Shown here in pieces: positions 11,664 to 24,638 of a DNA stretch of 64,000 bases. Below the pieces are notes generated by a model, which had not been told where the DNA came from, made no database searches, and was given only the letters and a program-made list of their open reading frames with translations. The first letter of the stretch is position 1; the number at the start of each line of letters is the position of its first letter. Location: assembly GCF_019649055.1 (NCBI RefSeq), contig NW_026570223.1, forward strand, positions 1,550,001 to 1,614,000, given 5' to 3'. Both the position numbers and the translations under genes were made by a program. This DNA is from Paramacrobiotus metropolitanus (Eukaryota; Tardigrada; Eutardigrada; Parachela; Macrobiotidae).

Positions 11664-13149
11664 CTAGATGGATCCGCTTATTGATGAGTTTGAACAATTT
11701 TCGTGAAATGTTGTCTTTAAGCGCGCAATGTCCTCCGGAGACAAATCCTCCCCTAATTCCACAATGACTAACGCGTACGTCATAAGGGCACCAGCGAGCT
11801 AAACATTATGAAAAATAAGGGTAGCAAAACCAGAATCTCTGCAATTACTGTAGCGCAAAGGTGCAATTTCTGACAGCAAAACTCGTACCGACACTACAAA
11901 AGCACGGTCCACAAGGAAAAACTTTCCAATCGTAAAACCAACTCGGCTGGTCTGAATCTGTGTGACATAATATGACAGTTTATAGCGCGTTTCCTGGTCT
12001 TCGACGAAACGTAAGCACTTGAAGATTGTTGGCACAATGGCTTCCGCCTGTCAAACAATCCGTTCATTAGAACCCGAACCCACACTTGTATGGTTCACAA
12101 TTTTTTTTATTACACGTGAACGATAAGGTTTTTTTGTTAATGTAACGTTTTCCAAGCGTTACGAGTACAAGTACACAATTACCTGAATGTTGGCAGCCAC
12201 AAAACCAGCAGTAATAACTGAAAGTCCGTAAATAGCCAACATGACGGTTTGCCCGCTACCCGGTATGGCATTATTGCCGGTTAGAAAGGTCACACCCAAC
12301 ATGAGAGACAAAACATAAAACATAGACAATCAAATTGGGATACGCTAGAAGGGAATCCAGATCCTCGATCTCTTCAATCATTGCCGCGTGCTCGCTGAGA
12401 ATTACTTCGACTTTTGGAGAACTGTGGTCTTGTGCGACCGCTTTAACTAAGGAGCACTTGATTTCGCGCAAACAAAATACAAAAGCGACACTCGTCATTG
12501 AAATCATAACCTGCACAAGGGTAACATGTATGAAATAGATACATGAATGTCCAAAAGCTAACCACCGTATCACGGAGTATATTGTGGGATGCGTGTTTTG
12601 TAACAACCAAAGCACTCCAGAAACTTCTGTCCCGTTTCCAGAAATAAATGTCGCCCTGATAAAGGGCCATAAACGATAACCATACACTCCAATGGCGTTT
12701 AAGTAGAATATGCTATAAAACAGGCACCACCACTTTCGTGTGTCTGCATTCCACTGGGTTACACTGAACTGGTCAATATGGCGCACTACATGCTCGATGC
12801 CAGTGTGCACTCTCATTACCAGAACGCACACCAAAAACAAGCTAACAAACTGTACGTCGGCCAACGCCTCGCTCACCCGGTCCTGAATTTGCATGCTTTG
12901 TATTCTGGAAGAATTCGCATTTCTTTTGTACAGCAGAAGAGAAAAGCCCATCGCCATCCAAGTGAAATAGACCACCACCCATATTCTCCAGGCAATTTGA
13001 GCAATACGCTTCCAGAATGGCTGCTTCTGAATATTCTGAAGTGGAAATAGGCCGTGTCCGCAGAGCCGGAGGATTAAAAAGCAAGGACGGATGCCATTCA
13101 GTATATAGCCGCCGGGTATATTTTTGGAATGAGAATGTATTATTACCAT
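11664..13149 (-). CDS. Gustatory-receptor-like 7TM protein (copy 2, one apparent frame break)
   Basis: Exons 13149-12183, 12047-11889 and 11798-11664 give about 420 aa once the break is allowed for. The loop motif FISGNGTEVSGVLWLLQ, the exon-2 signature VGFTIGKFFLVDRAFVVS and the exon-3 start LAGALMTYALVIVEL match the other copies. Exon 2 is 159 bp, as in all five. In exon 1 the frame shifts near 12325-12335. YPNLIVYV continues as FYVLSLMLGVTFLTGNN in another frame, best explained by two T missing from a T run (or one extra base). Everything downstream is intact, with proper splice sites. It is therefore either a consensus error or a very young pseudogene. Confidence 0.8.
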
Positions 13150-14383
13150 ATTGTGACCGTTTTTAAAGGTTTTCGATTCAGGAACTCACAAAGAGCTGAC
13201 TGTAGTAGTGCAATAACCAAGTGCATTTCGGACCTCAGGTACTTTAATCGGATGCCTTCCATATTCTTTAGGGAGCATCACAGACATCAATTGTTACTAC
13301 ATTTGACTAAAGGCTTTCGTCTCATGTCAGTTGCATGGCTCGTAAGGTTCGACCGCAGAATCGCGTACATACAGAGTTCGGATTAACCGTGTCCCTTGTT
13401 GGGCAGCATAAAATAAACAGTAAAATATTTGATTTAAGACAGAGTATTTGTGCGATTAATTTAAAAAATCTTGCTTGTTAGGATGTATCCCGGTCTAATA
13501 TTGTAGCTTATTTTGGATCTATGCGCGTAATTTTGCTTACACCAGTACGCACATTGATGGTTTGGATTCTACTCTACAATAATTACAGTACGTAGCAAGG
13601 TACACTTTACAGAACGGTGTACAAATGAATTAATATCCACCTGATTCCGCAATACGTTTGCAAATGTCACAAGTGTAGAGCATTATCAATGGTTAACGCG
13701 TTTCATAGACCAAAATAAATAACCACGAGGGTGCAGTATGGGTCCACGTAAAACCTTACTTTAGCTGGAATTCCCAGAGAACACCTAACTGGCCTCATGC
13801 ACTCTCAGGGGAAATCCCTGTTCATGTTCCTGGAGCCAGGTCAAAATTACCATGACGTACAGATGCCTGTAATTACATACAATACCAAGTAACAGAGTGG
13901 GAATAAAATGCAGTTGTGTGAAACTGCCAATAAGCAGACTACAAATACAATATATCGAAAAAAGTACACGTACTTGGCAGTCTTGGCTGTTTCTGCATTA
14001 TCCTAGTCCTGGGACGAAGCCCTCTCGATCACATCACCTTTACTGCCGTACTTGGTTAGTATCTGTAGTCTTAAGTGGTTTGCAGTTTTAAACCATTCCG
14101 CAGTTGAAAAACTGCGCGAAACGAAATTGAAATGTCGCTCGAAAACGCTCCTGTAAGATTCGTTCGCTACAGAAGACATACACCAATGCCGCTAAAAGTG
14201 CAACAGGCTGGATAGGTACAGTTATTTTTAGGTACAGTTATTTTGCTATGTATACAACGAATTAAATTGTGAAGAGCCAAACAAAAGGTGTATCCAAAAC
14301 GCATAGATACTGAAATATGTACTGTAGCAAGGATTTATTATGTTTAAATAAATAAAAGCAGCTTCGTACGGCAGCGTGTAAAT
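13150..14383. other. Intergenic spacer in receptor array
   Basis: I see no supported gene on either strand. It presumably holds the promoter of receptor copy 2 (minus strand, near 13150-13300) and the 3' end of copy 3. It is AT-rich with several GTAC-containing short palindromes and no large repeats. Confidence 0.5.
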
Positions 14384-16015
14384 TTATGCCGTGCACAAAC
14401 GGAGAGAGATATTGCCACACATCGCCGGGATAACGGCTGAGCAGTGTGCCGTGCTGTTTACTGGCGTTCCTTTATCCCCTAATTCCGACATGATCAGAGT
14501 ATAAGTAACAATGGCTCCGGCTAACTGCAAAAAGTATGATAAACGATTTTTATTACGATTGAATCTGATGCATCACCAATTAGTGCTTACCGATACTACG
14601 AACGTTCGATCCATCACAAAGAAGTTTCCAACCGTGAATCCAACTCGGACGGTCTGGAGATTTGTAATGTAAAAGGACAAATCAGAACGTTCATGGCGAT
14701 TGTCAACTGTACGAAGGAACTTGAATAACAGCGGTATCACAGCTTCGGCCTGCAGACACAAAATAATTCTTCTTTTCATTTAAGTCGTTAGTACTGCCTT
14801 TAAAACGATTCACCTTTGCACGACGCTGTTAATGTTTATTAGACTGCGTAACTGGAACGAAGCAACATAATGTGTAAAATTACAAGAACGTCTAACTGTT
14901 CTTTTCACTAACTTTCGAACTTAAAAGGTCATATGCCGATTCCTGTCAAGTTTAATATACAAAACTAAGCTAGGTCACCGACGAGAGTGGTGCAACTTGT
15001 ATTCTGCAATGCTGCGTATCCCGAGATTTCGTAAAACAAATTATATTACCTGACAGTTAACGGCGACGAAGCATGTAGTCATAATGATAGTAAAAGTCAC
15101 AGCCATAACGAAAACCTCGAATCCAGCCGTTTCGATATTGCTGCCGTTAAATGCTGAGATGCCTTGCATCAAACCCAAGAGATAGAATTCGAACAGGATA
15201 AACGCTGGTACCGCCATCAAATTATCGAGCTGTGATACGTGATCACTCAGTGTCATGTGATCATTCAAAATGACCTTCACGGTTTTCAAGTCACCTTTTA
15301 AAGAAGCGCATTTCAATGACCACTTTATCGCGTGAAAGCAGAACGATATACCCGTCAACATAACAGCAATCATCAGCTGCGATATCAACAGCGACCAGAT
15401 GTAGATGAAGTGGTGAATCATAACCAATACCCGTATACACAGAAACACAGAAGGATGACTATATTGCAAGTAACCAAATATCCAAATGAACCCCACAACA
15501 TCGAAGCCGCTTCCGGTTATGAAGGTTCCTTTCACGGCGGTATAGAAACGCCAAGTAGCGGAGGCAAAACCAATGGTAGACAGCAAAGCAGCGCAGTACA
15601 AGAATGATCTTTCGTTTCTCTTGCTGAGATATTTAATGCCAAAAAGGTCAACCTGGCGCAGTGCATGCATAATTTGATTGTGTATGCTGATCATGAAGAT
15701 GCTCAGTGTAGACATGGACAGGTGACTTAAGATACCGCACAGCTGGTTGACGATGCTTTGAGTGGTCTTGTCACCTAGTAGCGCCGTGGAAATTCGGCGC
15801 CATACGCTACAAATCGCGAAAACTATTAGCAGTGCTATATAAACAACGATTCCTGCCCTCCAGAGAGTTTTTGTTATGCGCCTCCAAGCGGGTACGGTTG
15901 ACGGTAGTAGTTGTACAGGAAAGCAGCCGTGTCCGAAGGTGCGCAAGAAAGCAGAATAAACCGTTAAGCATCTCAATATCCAACTATTCCTTTTGCCTCT
16001 CACGCTAATGGACAT
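14384..16015 (-). CDS. Gustatory-receptor-like 7TM protein (copy 3)
   Basis: Exons 16015-15050, 14749-14591 and 14524-14384 join by phase-0 introns to give 421 aa. The N-terminus has the family start VYSAFLRTFGHGCFPVQ and a WRAGIVVYIALLIV first membrane segment. The extracellular motif is FITGSGFDVVGFIWIF. The C-terminal signature is VGFTVGNFFVMDRTFVVS then LAGAIVTYTLIMSELGD, i.e. TYxxxxxE in place of TYxxxxxQF. Exon 2 is 159 bp. No frame damage is seen. Copies 3 and 4 share WRAG, the loop DHxxLSD and a 141-bp last exon, so they look like the closest pair. Confidence 0.87.
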
Positions 16016-16631
16016 TGTAACTTGTAACTATAGCCCCTTTAGACGAACGTTTTTAAAAATGATTGTTTTAAAGCGGTCACTACGGATCAGATAAACGCTA
16101 AGTGATAAATATAAGTATCGCAATGGTTCGCCGAACCAGCAACCCTTGTGCTACATTGTAACGCCTAGCCGGCTGATATTGTATCCCTACAGAATGCAAA
16201 CGCTGTCAAATGTCAAAATGCAATTTCGAAAAGCGATGGGTATTCCCTTCTGGTTTCGACATCGGAGTGCAATGTCAGAACAAAGTGAATGATGTTATAG
16301 TATTTTTACAAGCTTGTTAAATATAAAAGATAAATGCGCAAAACTGAAAGACACCGTTGACACACATGCAGCTTATGCACGTATGAACACGTATGAACAC
16401 ATGCACGTATGAAGCGGTATGAGGTCACGCCGTCTACGCTTTACCTTATCACTGACCCGTATTTGTACTGGTTTAATTTTTAATACATTTTGACCCTACA
16501 AGAAAAATTAAAAAAACCACTACTCTGCAGTTTTAACATGAGTAAACCAACTAATATTATTTAATCAGGTCATTGACAACGCCGAATCCTTCCGATTTCT
16601 CGTTCGATTGTCAGCAGATTCCCTTGTCGCA
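16016..16631. other. Intergenic spacer with short direct repeats
   Basis: No gene seen. At about 16376-16410 ACGTATGAACAC-like units are repeated with small variations. The interval is otherwise AT-rich. Confidence 0.5.
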
Positions 16632-18124
16632 TTACCAAGTGACACACCTAGACGTATTCACTATGCAGGTGCATTTTTCGCACATTCCAATTCCAGGCTG
16701 CTTGTATTCCGGATGATCTGTACCATTCATTTCCAAAATTATGATCGCGTAAGTGATAATCGCACCTGTAAGCTGCAATGGAAAATCATGCATAACAAGA
16801 AATCAGCGACAAATCGAACGCTTACGAAATAAGGAACAAAAAGTTTCTTTGGGAGTGATCTTATTACAATGCCGTACCGATAGAACAAACGTACGGTCAA
16901 TCAGAAAAAACTTTCCAACTGTGAATCCAACGCGATCCGTTTGGATCTTGTAAATGTAAGAGGACAACATGTAGTGCTCTTTCTGATCTTGGACTGTGCG
17001 GAGGAATTTAAACAACATAGCCACCACAGCTTCCGCCTATGAAGAGAAAAGGGGAATGTCGTAGCTTATTTTGTTTGTCTGAAACTGTATTTTTTTACCT
17101 GGGTGTTGACCATAACAAAACAGGTAGTAGAAGCGGTAATAAAAGCCACAGCCACACCGAAAAGCTCTATCTCGACACTCATGTCTGCATTGCTTTCACT
17201 GATTGTGAGTGCCGAAATTCCCCTTAACAAATCCAGGACATAGAATGTATACAGTATAATAACTGGAAATGTCAGAAAATCGTCCAACTCCGCTATTTCA
17301 TCGCTTAACATGGCATGATCGTTCAATAATGCTTTCAATGTTTTTAAGTCACCCTTTTTCACAGCAGATATACCACAGCGCTGAATTGCGCGGAAAGACA
17401 ATGCAGCGCCTCCAGCCGTGATGACGATCATAATTTGGTAAGCTGCTATAGATCCCAGGTAGAAGAAGTTGTGGATTACAAAAAGCACCCGTGCAGATAA
17501 GAAGAAAGTTGGGTAACTGTAGAGCGAGCTCGCCAAAATCCATAGAATTCCGAAAGTGCCAGTGCCGGTGCCGGTAATAAATGTTCCTTTGACAACTGGC
17601 CCAAAACGCCATAGAAAGACTACGGTAAGGAGTGTGGATATTACCAGTGCAAAAATGTAGAATGACCTTTTGTATCGTTTGCTAAAATATCGGATTCCAA
17701 AATGATCAATCTGGCTTATTCTGTGCATCACTTCGTTGTGTCTCCACATGCCATAAAAACACATTATAGACATACCCAAATGGGTAAACATTCCAACAAA
17801 AACGCTTAAAATGTTTTGAGTTGTCGCATCCCACGGTCTGCCGGTTAAAGCGACAATTCGACGATATGTATTTAGAGCAACCGAACATATTATCAGTGCA
17901 AGATAAACCATAAGCCCGGCCCTCCAGAAAGCATTAGCCACACGCCACCAAGGGCCATAACTATTCGGCTTTTTTGAACAGGACTGCCGGATGGGAAAAT
18001 AACCGAAACCACAAGCTCGCAGAATGGCTGAGTAAACATCTATGCATTTTAACAAACAAATACGGCGTTTGCTCCTGTTGATGTTCAGGCTGTCGCTCTC
18101 GGACATCTCTAATTTTAATTTCAT
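16632..18124 (-). CDS. Gustatory-receptor-like 7TM protein (copy 4)
   Basis: Exons 18124-17099, 17036-16878 and 16772-16632 give 441 aa. Features shared with the other copies are AILRACGFGYFPIRQ near the N-terminus, WRAGLMVYLALIIC (TM1), MWRHNEVMHRISQID (TM3 edge) and FITGTGTGTFGILWIL (extracellular loop). The C-terminal signature is VGFTVGKFFLIDRTFVLS followed by LTGAIITYAIIILEMNG. Introns are phase 0 and exon 2 is 159 bp. The C-terminal tail has several cysteines (CEKCTC) that the others lack. An in-frame ATG at 18106 is an alternative start. Expected role as for the other copies; the ligand is unknown. Confidence 0.87.
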
Positions 18125-18913
18125 TACTTATTACTCACGCTTTGGCACAATCGCACCATATAACAAATTCAGTCAAATCGTAAGTTGCGCAACCCTACCT
18201 CACCTGCGAAAATTATACTCCTGTTTAAATGTTATATTGACAGTGTTATAAGGAAGCGAAGGTGCTAATCGTTCCGGAACAGAATCGAAATTGGGTTTTT
18301 ACCCCGTTAGCTTTGTTCGATGTAACTAATGTAACAACACGATATAGAGTAAGTGGTTCGTATTCCACAGGGATGCTTGAACGTTCACTACGACTAAAAG
18401 ACTTCACAAGCATCATGAATCCCTGTTTTGCCATGCTCCTCCTGGCACTGCCGGGAGCCCGCTTCTGTGATCAGCTTTTGAGTCGACCAGTACGCGGTCG
18501 CTAAAATTTTTAACTCGAACTTGGAAAATTTGATTACGTCGCATATTATAATTGCCGTTTATGCGTTACAACTCAGTCGCGATTACCATACGGAAAACGG
18601 GAAAAACTGTTAGAGTCTCAAAGCTGAAAGCTATTTCAGACTGTTGATAAAAAACTAACACGATGAGATGACACTGCAAAAGAATTTGTAACTGTAATAC
18701 AGTATTTTTTACTGACTGCACATACAGCGAGGAATGGTTGATATGCCTATACTGCGCGTCTTGTAACCTGGCCTTACCCTTAGCTGGCTTAGGCTAGGAA
18801 AGCGTAGCAGTTGTCAAACAAATTTGGAACAGCTTAGCCGCAATGTCATAATCCAGAATTTTAGAGCAATGGCGTCCGGTATTTTAGCAAACACTAATGT
18901 CAACTGAGAATAC
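18125..18913. other. Intergenic spacer in receptor array
   Basis: No supported gene. A plus-strand open frame at 18262-18504 (80 codons) has no start context, homology or splice partners that I can recognise. I treat it as chance. Confidence 0.5.
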
Positions 18914-20308
18914 TTAAGGAATATATGACTGTGATCCGTTTCCACAATTCGTAGGGTTCACAGGCGAAGCCTTCTCGCCTAACTCCCAAATGACCAACGC
19001 ATACGTGATGATGACACCAACCAACTATGAATACAAAAAGGAGTTATTGATCCCTGCATTAAAAGTGGACCCTTAGTGATGGTACTCACCGAGGCAACAA
19101 ATGCGTGGTCGATGAGAAAGAATTTACCGATAGTGAACCCGACTCGATTGGCCTGGAGACATTTGACATATGCCGACACTTTTCGGTACTTCTTGTGATC
19201 GTTCACTCTCCACAGAAATTTTGCTAGCATGGGTACAACAGGCCCTACCTAATAAAAGAAAAACACCATTGAAAGAAAGTAACTCAACACAGAAGAGTGC
19301 GTTTGCTTGTTCGAGGGATACCTGCTCGTTGACGAAAACCATGCAAGCGGTGGATATGGTCAAAATCATAGCTGCCAGGCATAAACCCTCAAAGGCACCG
19401 GTGATGCGATTCTTCCCTCTGATAGCCAGTATCCCCGACAACAGCACGAGCACTTGATAGAGATATAAGATGAGGTTAGGATAGGCTATTACTGCGTCTG
19501 CATGCTCAATTTCGTCGCATAGCTGCCCGTGGTCAAGGAGTACGGTTTCGATCGTCTCTTGGTCACCTTTTGCTAGAGCCGGCTTTAAAGAGTGTCGCAA
19601 GGCGCGCAAACACAATCCCGTCGCTATTGCAATTATAACAATCATAAGACAAATCACACCCACCGAAGTCATATAAACAAAGTAAACGACGACGAAGAAC
19701 ACTCGAAGGCACAATAACAGTGTCGGACGGTTGTTAAACAGCGGTTGCAGCAACCAGAGAAAACCTGAACTTTCCGTGCCCGTGCCGGTGATCATTGTAC
19801 TCTTGATTACTGGAGCAGTTCGAAATCCCACAGCTACTACCGAAATTATGACAAAACACAGGTTCAGCCCGTAAAGCATTCTTTGTGCTCGTTTGCTCAG
19901 GTATAATGTGCCAATAACGTCAATGTGCTGCATCGTGCTGACCACATTGGCGTGCGTCCAAATCATGTGGATGCATACAGTAATCATGCACGCGTGGTTG
20001 ACCAGTGCGGAGAGCTCACTGATCATACTTTCAGTCGATACGGTCCAAGTGACCGATTGGCAGATGCGGTGGTACACATTCAAGACGGAAAATCCTAACA
20101 GCGTTACGATGTACACAACCACCCATGCTCTCCAAGCGATACTGGCTAAGCGTCTCACGAAGTGCTTCTTCGGCCTTCCATTTTGCAACGGAAAAAATCC
20201 ATGGCCGAAAATTTCCAGAATAGCAAAGTAGGGAGCCATGCACTTCATGATAGCACCGCGAGGTTTGGCGTCCATGTTGGCCGTTCCGCTATGTCTAGCT
20301 TGCGACAA
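18914..20308 (-). CDS. Gustatory-receptor-like 7TM protein (copy 5)
   Basis: Exons 20308-19322, 19248-19090 and 19024-18914 give 418 aa. Family features are ILEIFGHGFFPLQNG, WRAWVVVYIVTLLGFSV (TM1), MITGTGTESSGFLWLLQ (loop), VGFTIGKFFLIDHAFVAS and LVGVIITYALVIWELGE (TYxxxxxE at the C-terminus). Introns are phase 0 and exon 2 is 159 bp. It is the first gene of the minus-strand array. It shares GHGFFPLQN with copy 2, which suggests those two arose from one another. A second in-frame Met about 11 residues in is an alternative start. Confidence 0.87.
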
Positions 20309-21220
20309 GGGAAGCGAAATGACTATTATAAGGTTTTAACACAGTTAAGTTTTACTCTGATCAGTAAATCAGAAACATTCTAGCTCTTCCTAAACGGATT
20401 GCGCCATTAAAAATATTTAGTTACGACTTACGAGTCTATGGCTGCTTGGTTCGAGCCCGTATAAAACAAAGGAATCTTTGTGATCGATAGCGTCGATACG
20501 AGTACTGACATTTAATACAGTATTGAAATAAAGGTGGTCGGCGACGCCTTCATATACAAGGATTGCTGAGGGAAGCAGTTGTAGGCGGTTGCGGTTTGTA
20601 GGTTGGTTGTACGATACTGCTTTTATTCACATTTCCCACTGTTACAGTATGTACAAGTACATCTATTTAACAATGATGTTTTACAGAACTACATAATCGA
20701 CTCTGTTTCACTTTTCGGACTTTATTTGTGATTGGCGTTGAGCATTAGTGAAACTAATTAATTAGGGACAGTCGTAGAGCATGCATTATGCATGCCCACG
20801 CGAAATGTGCTATCGTACTTTGTATGAGCGTAAAAACCTTTCTACCTCTGCAGTAATTTATTACATAGTAACAACGAAAAACAAGACACACCACGCTTAC
20901 GCATCTTAAATAAAAAGTATTCTGAACGTGACATTCTGTGTTTCTGGACTTTTACTGCACATGCGACAGCTATGGATTTGCTCAAAGAGAAAGGAAACAA
21001 AACATTGTAATTCTCTCCTGCCGAAATGCACTTGAAAATTGTGAAAAAAAATTGATAACAACTATCGCAAATAGCTTTCTGATAATAAAATTAAGTTAGG
21101 TAATCACATTCTGAAATATACATAAAACATATCTGCATCACTTTTTGCTCGGCAAAGCATATATTCTAGATTTGTTTAACATCTAGCTAACTACATGTAC
21201 TTTGTAGATCACAATTTTTG
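20309..21220. other. Intergenic spacer
   Basis: No gene is recognised. The first part should hold the promoter of receptor copy 5. The 3' side is AT-rich and carries AATAAA-like signals on both strands, consistent with the 3' flank of the multicopper oxidase. Confidence 0.5.
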
Positions 21221-23142
21221 TTAATGCCAGTAATGCAGTACGCGTGGAGCATAACTCGCATTACCATACGCCGACCCGCCGTACGTCAGATAACCTTCCA
21301 CTAGATGTGCCGGCAGCGGCGTCAGATCCTTCAGTTCCCCAAACACCCAAACTGTCTGCATTCCCATCAGCATATGTAGTAGCAGATGACAATGAATCAT
21401 CCATACACCAGGATTTTGCACCCGCACCCGCATCGCCCTCCACGTAAATACCTTCCCCGGTTCCGGTGCTACCGTACTAGGATCCGGTCGGTATAGGTTG
21501 GATGTATCGCGTGTAATAATTCGTCCATGCCTTGCCAGCAGTTTGGCCTCGTTGACCACCGGATCGTACGTGCCCAGACCCGTACCGCAGTCGTAATAGT
21601 GGTCACCGTGTGCGTGCCACGCATGTGGATAGACATCACCAAACCGGCTGCCACCCACAAGATACCAGACAATCTCCAGCACTTCGCCGACTTTCGCCGG
21701 GAACGTTTTAGTCACATTGTCCAAACCGTTGCCTTGAACCGCGCGTTGATAATCGGGGAAGTAATTCGTTCTGTTGCGGTACAGTGATACCAAATACGGT
21801 TCTTTGGGAACGTCTGGTATAAAGGGCTCAGGTTTCTCGTACCAGGGTGCACCATTCTGAAAATAAAACTCGGTGTCGCCTCCTGTCATCGTCTTGGCAT
21901 CGATCGCTTGAACGTTAATGTACACTCTCCGCGTTACTTCTTGTAGACGGATAAACGGATTAGATGGATCCGGTTTCAACGGTTGCAGTTGATCTTCCAG
22001 CCAACCGTCGGCATAGGACTCATTCGGCAAGGTCAACACTTTCTCGGCCGGTAAAGTGAATGTATCGACCGGTCCAGCGCTGGTGTTGTAATGCAAAATG
22101 CCGTAACCCCGCACGTCATCGGAATCCGCTGAACGGATTTCAAACTGCATCCAAAATCGGTTCCTACCGGCTAGTTCGGCTTGGGTCTTGGCAAACAGAA
22201 TAACACTATACCGCTGTCCGGAACTAATCTCCAAATGGTCAACGACATGTGGCATAATATATTTCCCATCAACTTCAATCAAAACTAAATTCAGATGGTC
22301 TTCAAAGGCTACAAACACCTGCGAGTAGCTTGTGGCGCCGATAAAACGCAGACGATAGACACCGCCCGCTGCAACGTCAATCACGCCCATCTCACACCCT
22401 GGCCCCGGTCTGGCGTACGTCTCGTTCATGGCACGTGATTTGCCGTTAACGGCTACGTTTTTCGGATTACCGGGCCAGATGAGATTGTTCGGATTCTGTA
22501 TGTTGAATTCGATCCGGTCATCCGTTTCATAGTAGACATCTTGAAACGCGATCGTCCGCTCGTCGTCGTAATGATACGGCGGATTGCCGTCGGCTTCGTC
22601 GACAATCAACGCGCCGTACGCGGTGTTCGCCTGGAAGCCGACATGTGAGTGATAGAAGTAGGTGCCGGCATCTCCGAGTTGTAGCTGGAACTCGTAGTCG
22701 AAATGGTGATACGGTGGAATTGGCCACTGGCTGGCCATGGGCGTGCCGTCCGAAAAAGGCGCCATACGCTGGGTAAGACCATGCCAATGCTAAATTAATG
22801 ACAAAAAATATACCATGTTATCAACATAACTAAAATTCGTTGACTTACAATTGTCAAATTCGCCTCGTCCATATCGTTGTACACTCGTATCCACACTTTC
22901 TGACCCTCTTTGAATCGTAATGCCGGACCCGGCAGTGTTCCGTTAACCAGAGTGGACAAACGTGTAGTGCAGTCAGTGGCAATAATTTTCGATGTAACTC
23001 GCAGAATGTAATCGGCTTGAAAATTACCATCATGAATAGCTGTATATGGTTGATTACTGGGAGGATACACCACCGAGGAAACCGTTGTCCATTGATATAA
23101 TATGCTGATCATTTGCATGGTGCCTAATATCTGGAACTTCAT
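21221..23142 (-). CDS. Multicopper oxidase (laccase/ascorbate-oxidase type), fungal-like
   Basis: Two exons, 23142-22849 and 22789-21221, give 620 aa. A hydrophobic N-terminus suggests secretion. All four copper signatures are present: TIHWHGL (spanning the intron), TYFYHSHVGFQ, HAWHAHGDHYY and HCHLLLHMLMGM. The last supplies the type-1 His-Cys-His with an axial Met. Three cupredoxin domains are expected: residues about 30-160, 170-330 and 400-600. Such enzymes oxidise phenols, ascorbate or metals and reduce O2 to water. Motifs such as FYHSHVGFQ, GALIVDE, PYHYDDERT and FQDVYYETD resemble ascomycete oxidases more than arthropod laccases (from memory). The single intron contrasts with the intron-rich neighbours. 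Horizontal acquisition is a reasonable hypothesis, not shown here. Confidence 0.93.
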
Positions 23143-24638
23143 TGTATCGGCATGCAGGTGTTATAAAACTAAAACACAACGTTGGTGCGGCGAATAACAC
23201 TTCAGCGTGAAAAAAAAACATTACCAAAGTTTGTAGACATCAGGCCAGCATTAAGGCAGTATAATAATCCGAATAATACGTATTATAATAGTCACGTTTC
23301 AATACTACTAGGCCTAGAACAGTGTCATAGTAGGTGACAAAAAGAGATCAATAAGCACGTCCGATAGATCTCGATGAAATGAGTGAACGATCAAGAACAT
23401 TATAAATTATACCGTTTCTTGCACACCATTATTTCGAAGGTAACAGATCTAGAAACCGCATAATATATTTCAAAGCATTTTTACGGCGCCGTAAGATACC
23501 AGTAGTCAAGACAAGCCGTTTATATTATCAATCTTATGGTTCGATACCCACAGCATATAAAGTGGACGGGTCGCAAGACTATGGTACGACTTGACCATAG
23601 CGGACAGAACTGCAAACAATTGTTAAGTTCTGATACAATCATAACTGGGTAGTTACTGTGAATCGAGATTCACTACTCGTACAGCAGAGAACAACATGTT
23701 CGAGTCAAACACATGAGCATGTACATATATGTGTATCCATCAAATGCGAAAATGGCGACATCCCGTGATCCAAGTACAGCGCGTACCTTCCTTTAAATAC
23801 AGCGCGAGACGTCCAGACGGACTGATTCCTTTTGATGCAGTACTGTTGCGTCTTTGTGACTACAAAGACTGCAAATACTGTACGACTAACACAATGGACC
23901 ATCGATTCCCAGTACGGAACAATCCAATAATCGAAAATTAACCACAAAGCAGTACTGCAATACAGCACCTACCAATATTAAATTCTGCTTGTTGACTAAA
24001 AAAGTCAGTTTTCTTGCGGGCCCAGTCTGATCGGTTCCGGCTTAATAAGGGTTGCATGCATATGGTACGCATTCATTTTACTATCGATTCAAAGAGCTCA
24101 TGCAGAAATTTATTCTTCTTCTTCGGTCTTTTCTTTTGAGTGTAAAATTAATATAGTACTAGCATAACCTTTTTTCGAGCATTTATTTCGGCATAGTATG
24201 GCGACCAGCATAAACTTATCGTTAATCAATTATCATTAATCATTTAATCGTCGACTAAAGTCGAAGCATTGTAAGATGGCAAAGCACTGTTTTAATTTGG
24301 GAATGCTAGCAAAATACAGCTTACTGTACAGATATAGCGTACAATACGTACACAGGACACTAGTTCGACGTTCAACGCATGTAATACAATAATATTATCA
24401 GCAAATTGCACATACGGCAAATAAAAATAAAATTAATGATAATGCATCAAGTAGACTCGAAGAATTGACATAAGAATAGTCGATTGACCTTTAAGTTGAC
24501 ATGGTGGATTGATCTAACGCAGAAAGGTGATTTGCTAAATAGTTATATCGGTTTACAACGCAAAAAATTATAGTAGTGCTGAATCAGAATGCAAGTACGA
24601 CCACTTAACTGCGTGTATGTCAACTAAAAAGTATCGAC
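23143..24638. other. Intergenic spacer
   Basis: No supported gene. The right end is the 3' flank of the TRPA gene and the left end is the promoter side of the oxidase gene. The ORFs at 23705-23968 overlap on both strands and look like chance. AT-rich palindromic stretches such as TCGACTAAAGTCGA (about 24250) are present. Confidence 0.5.

Noticed and set aside
20440-20465. GGTTCGAGCCC, resembling a tRNA B box / T arm
   Set aside because: No matching A box, D arm, 7-nt anticodon loop or acceptor stem can be drawn upstream; probably chance or a tRNA-like scrap.
23533-23555. GGTTCGATACCC, B-box-like
   Set aside because: The T stem does not pair properly and no cloverleaf can be built.
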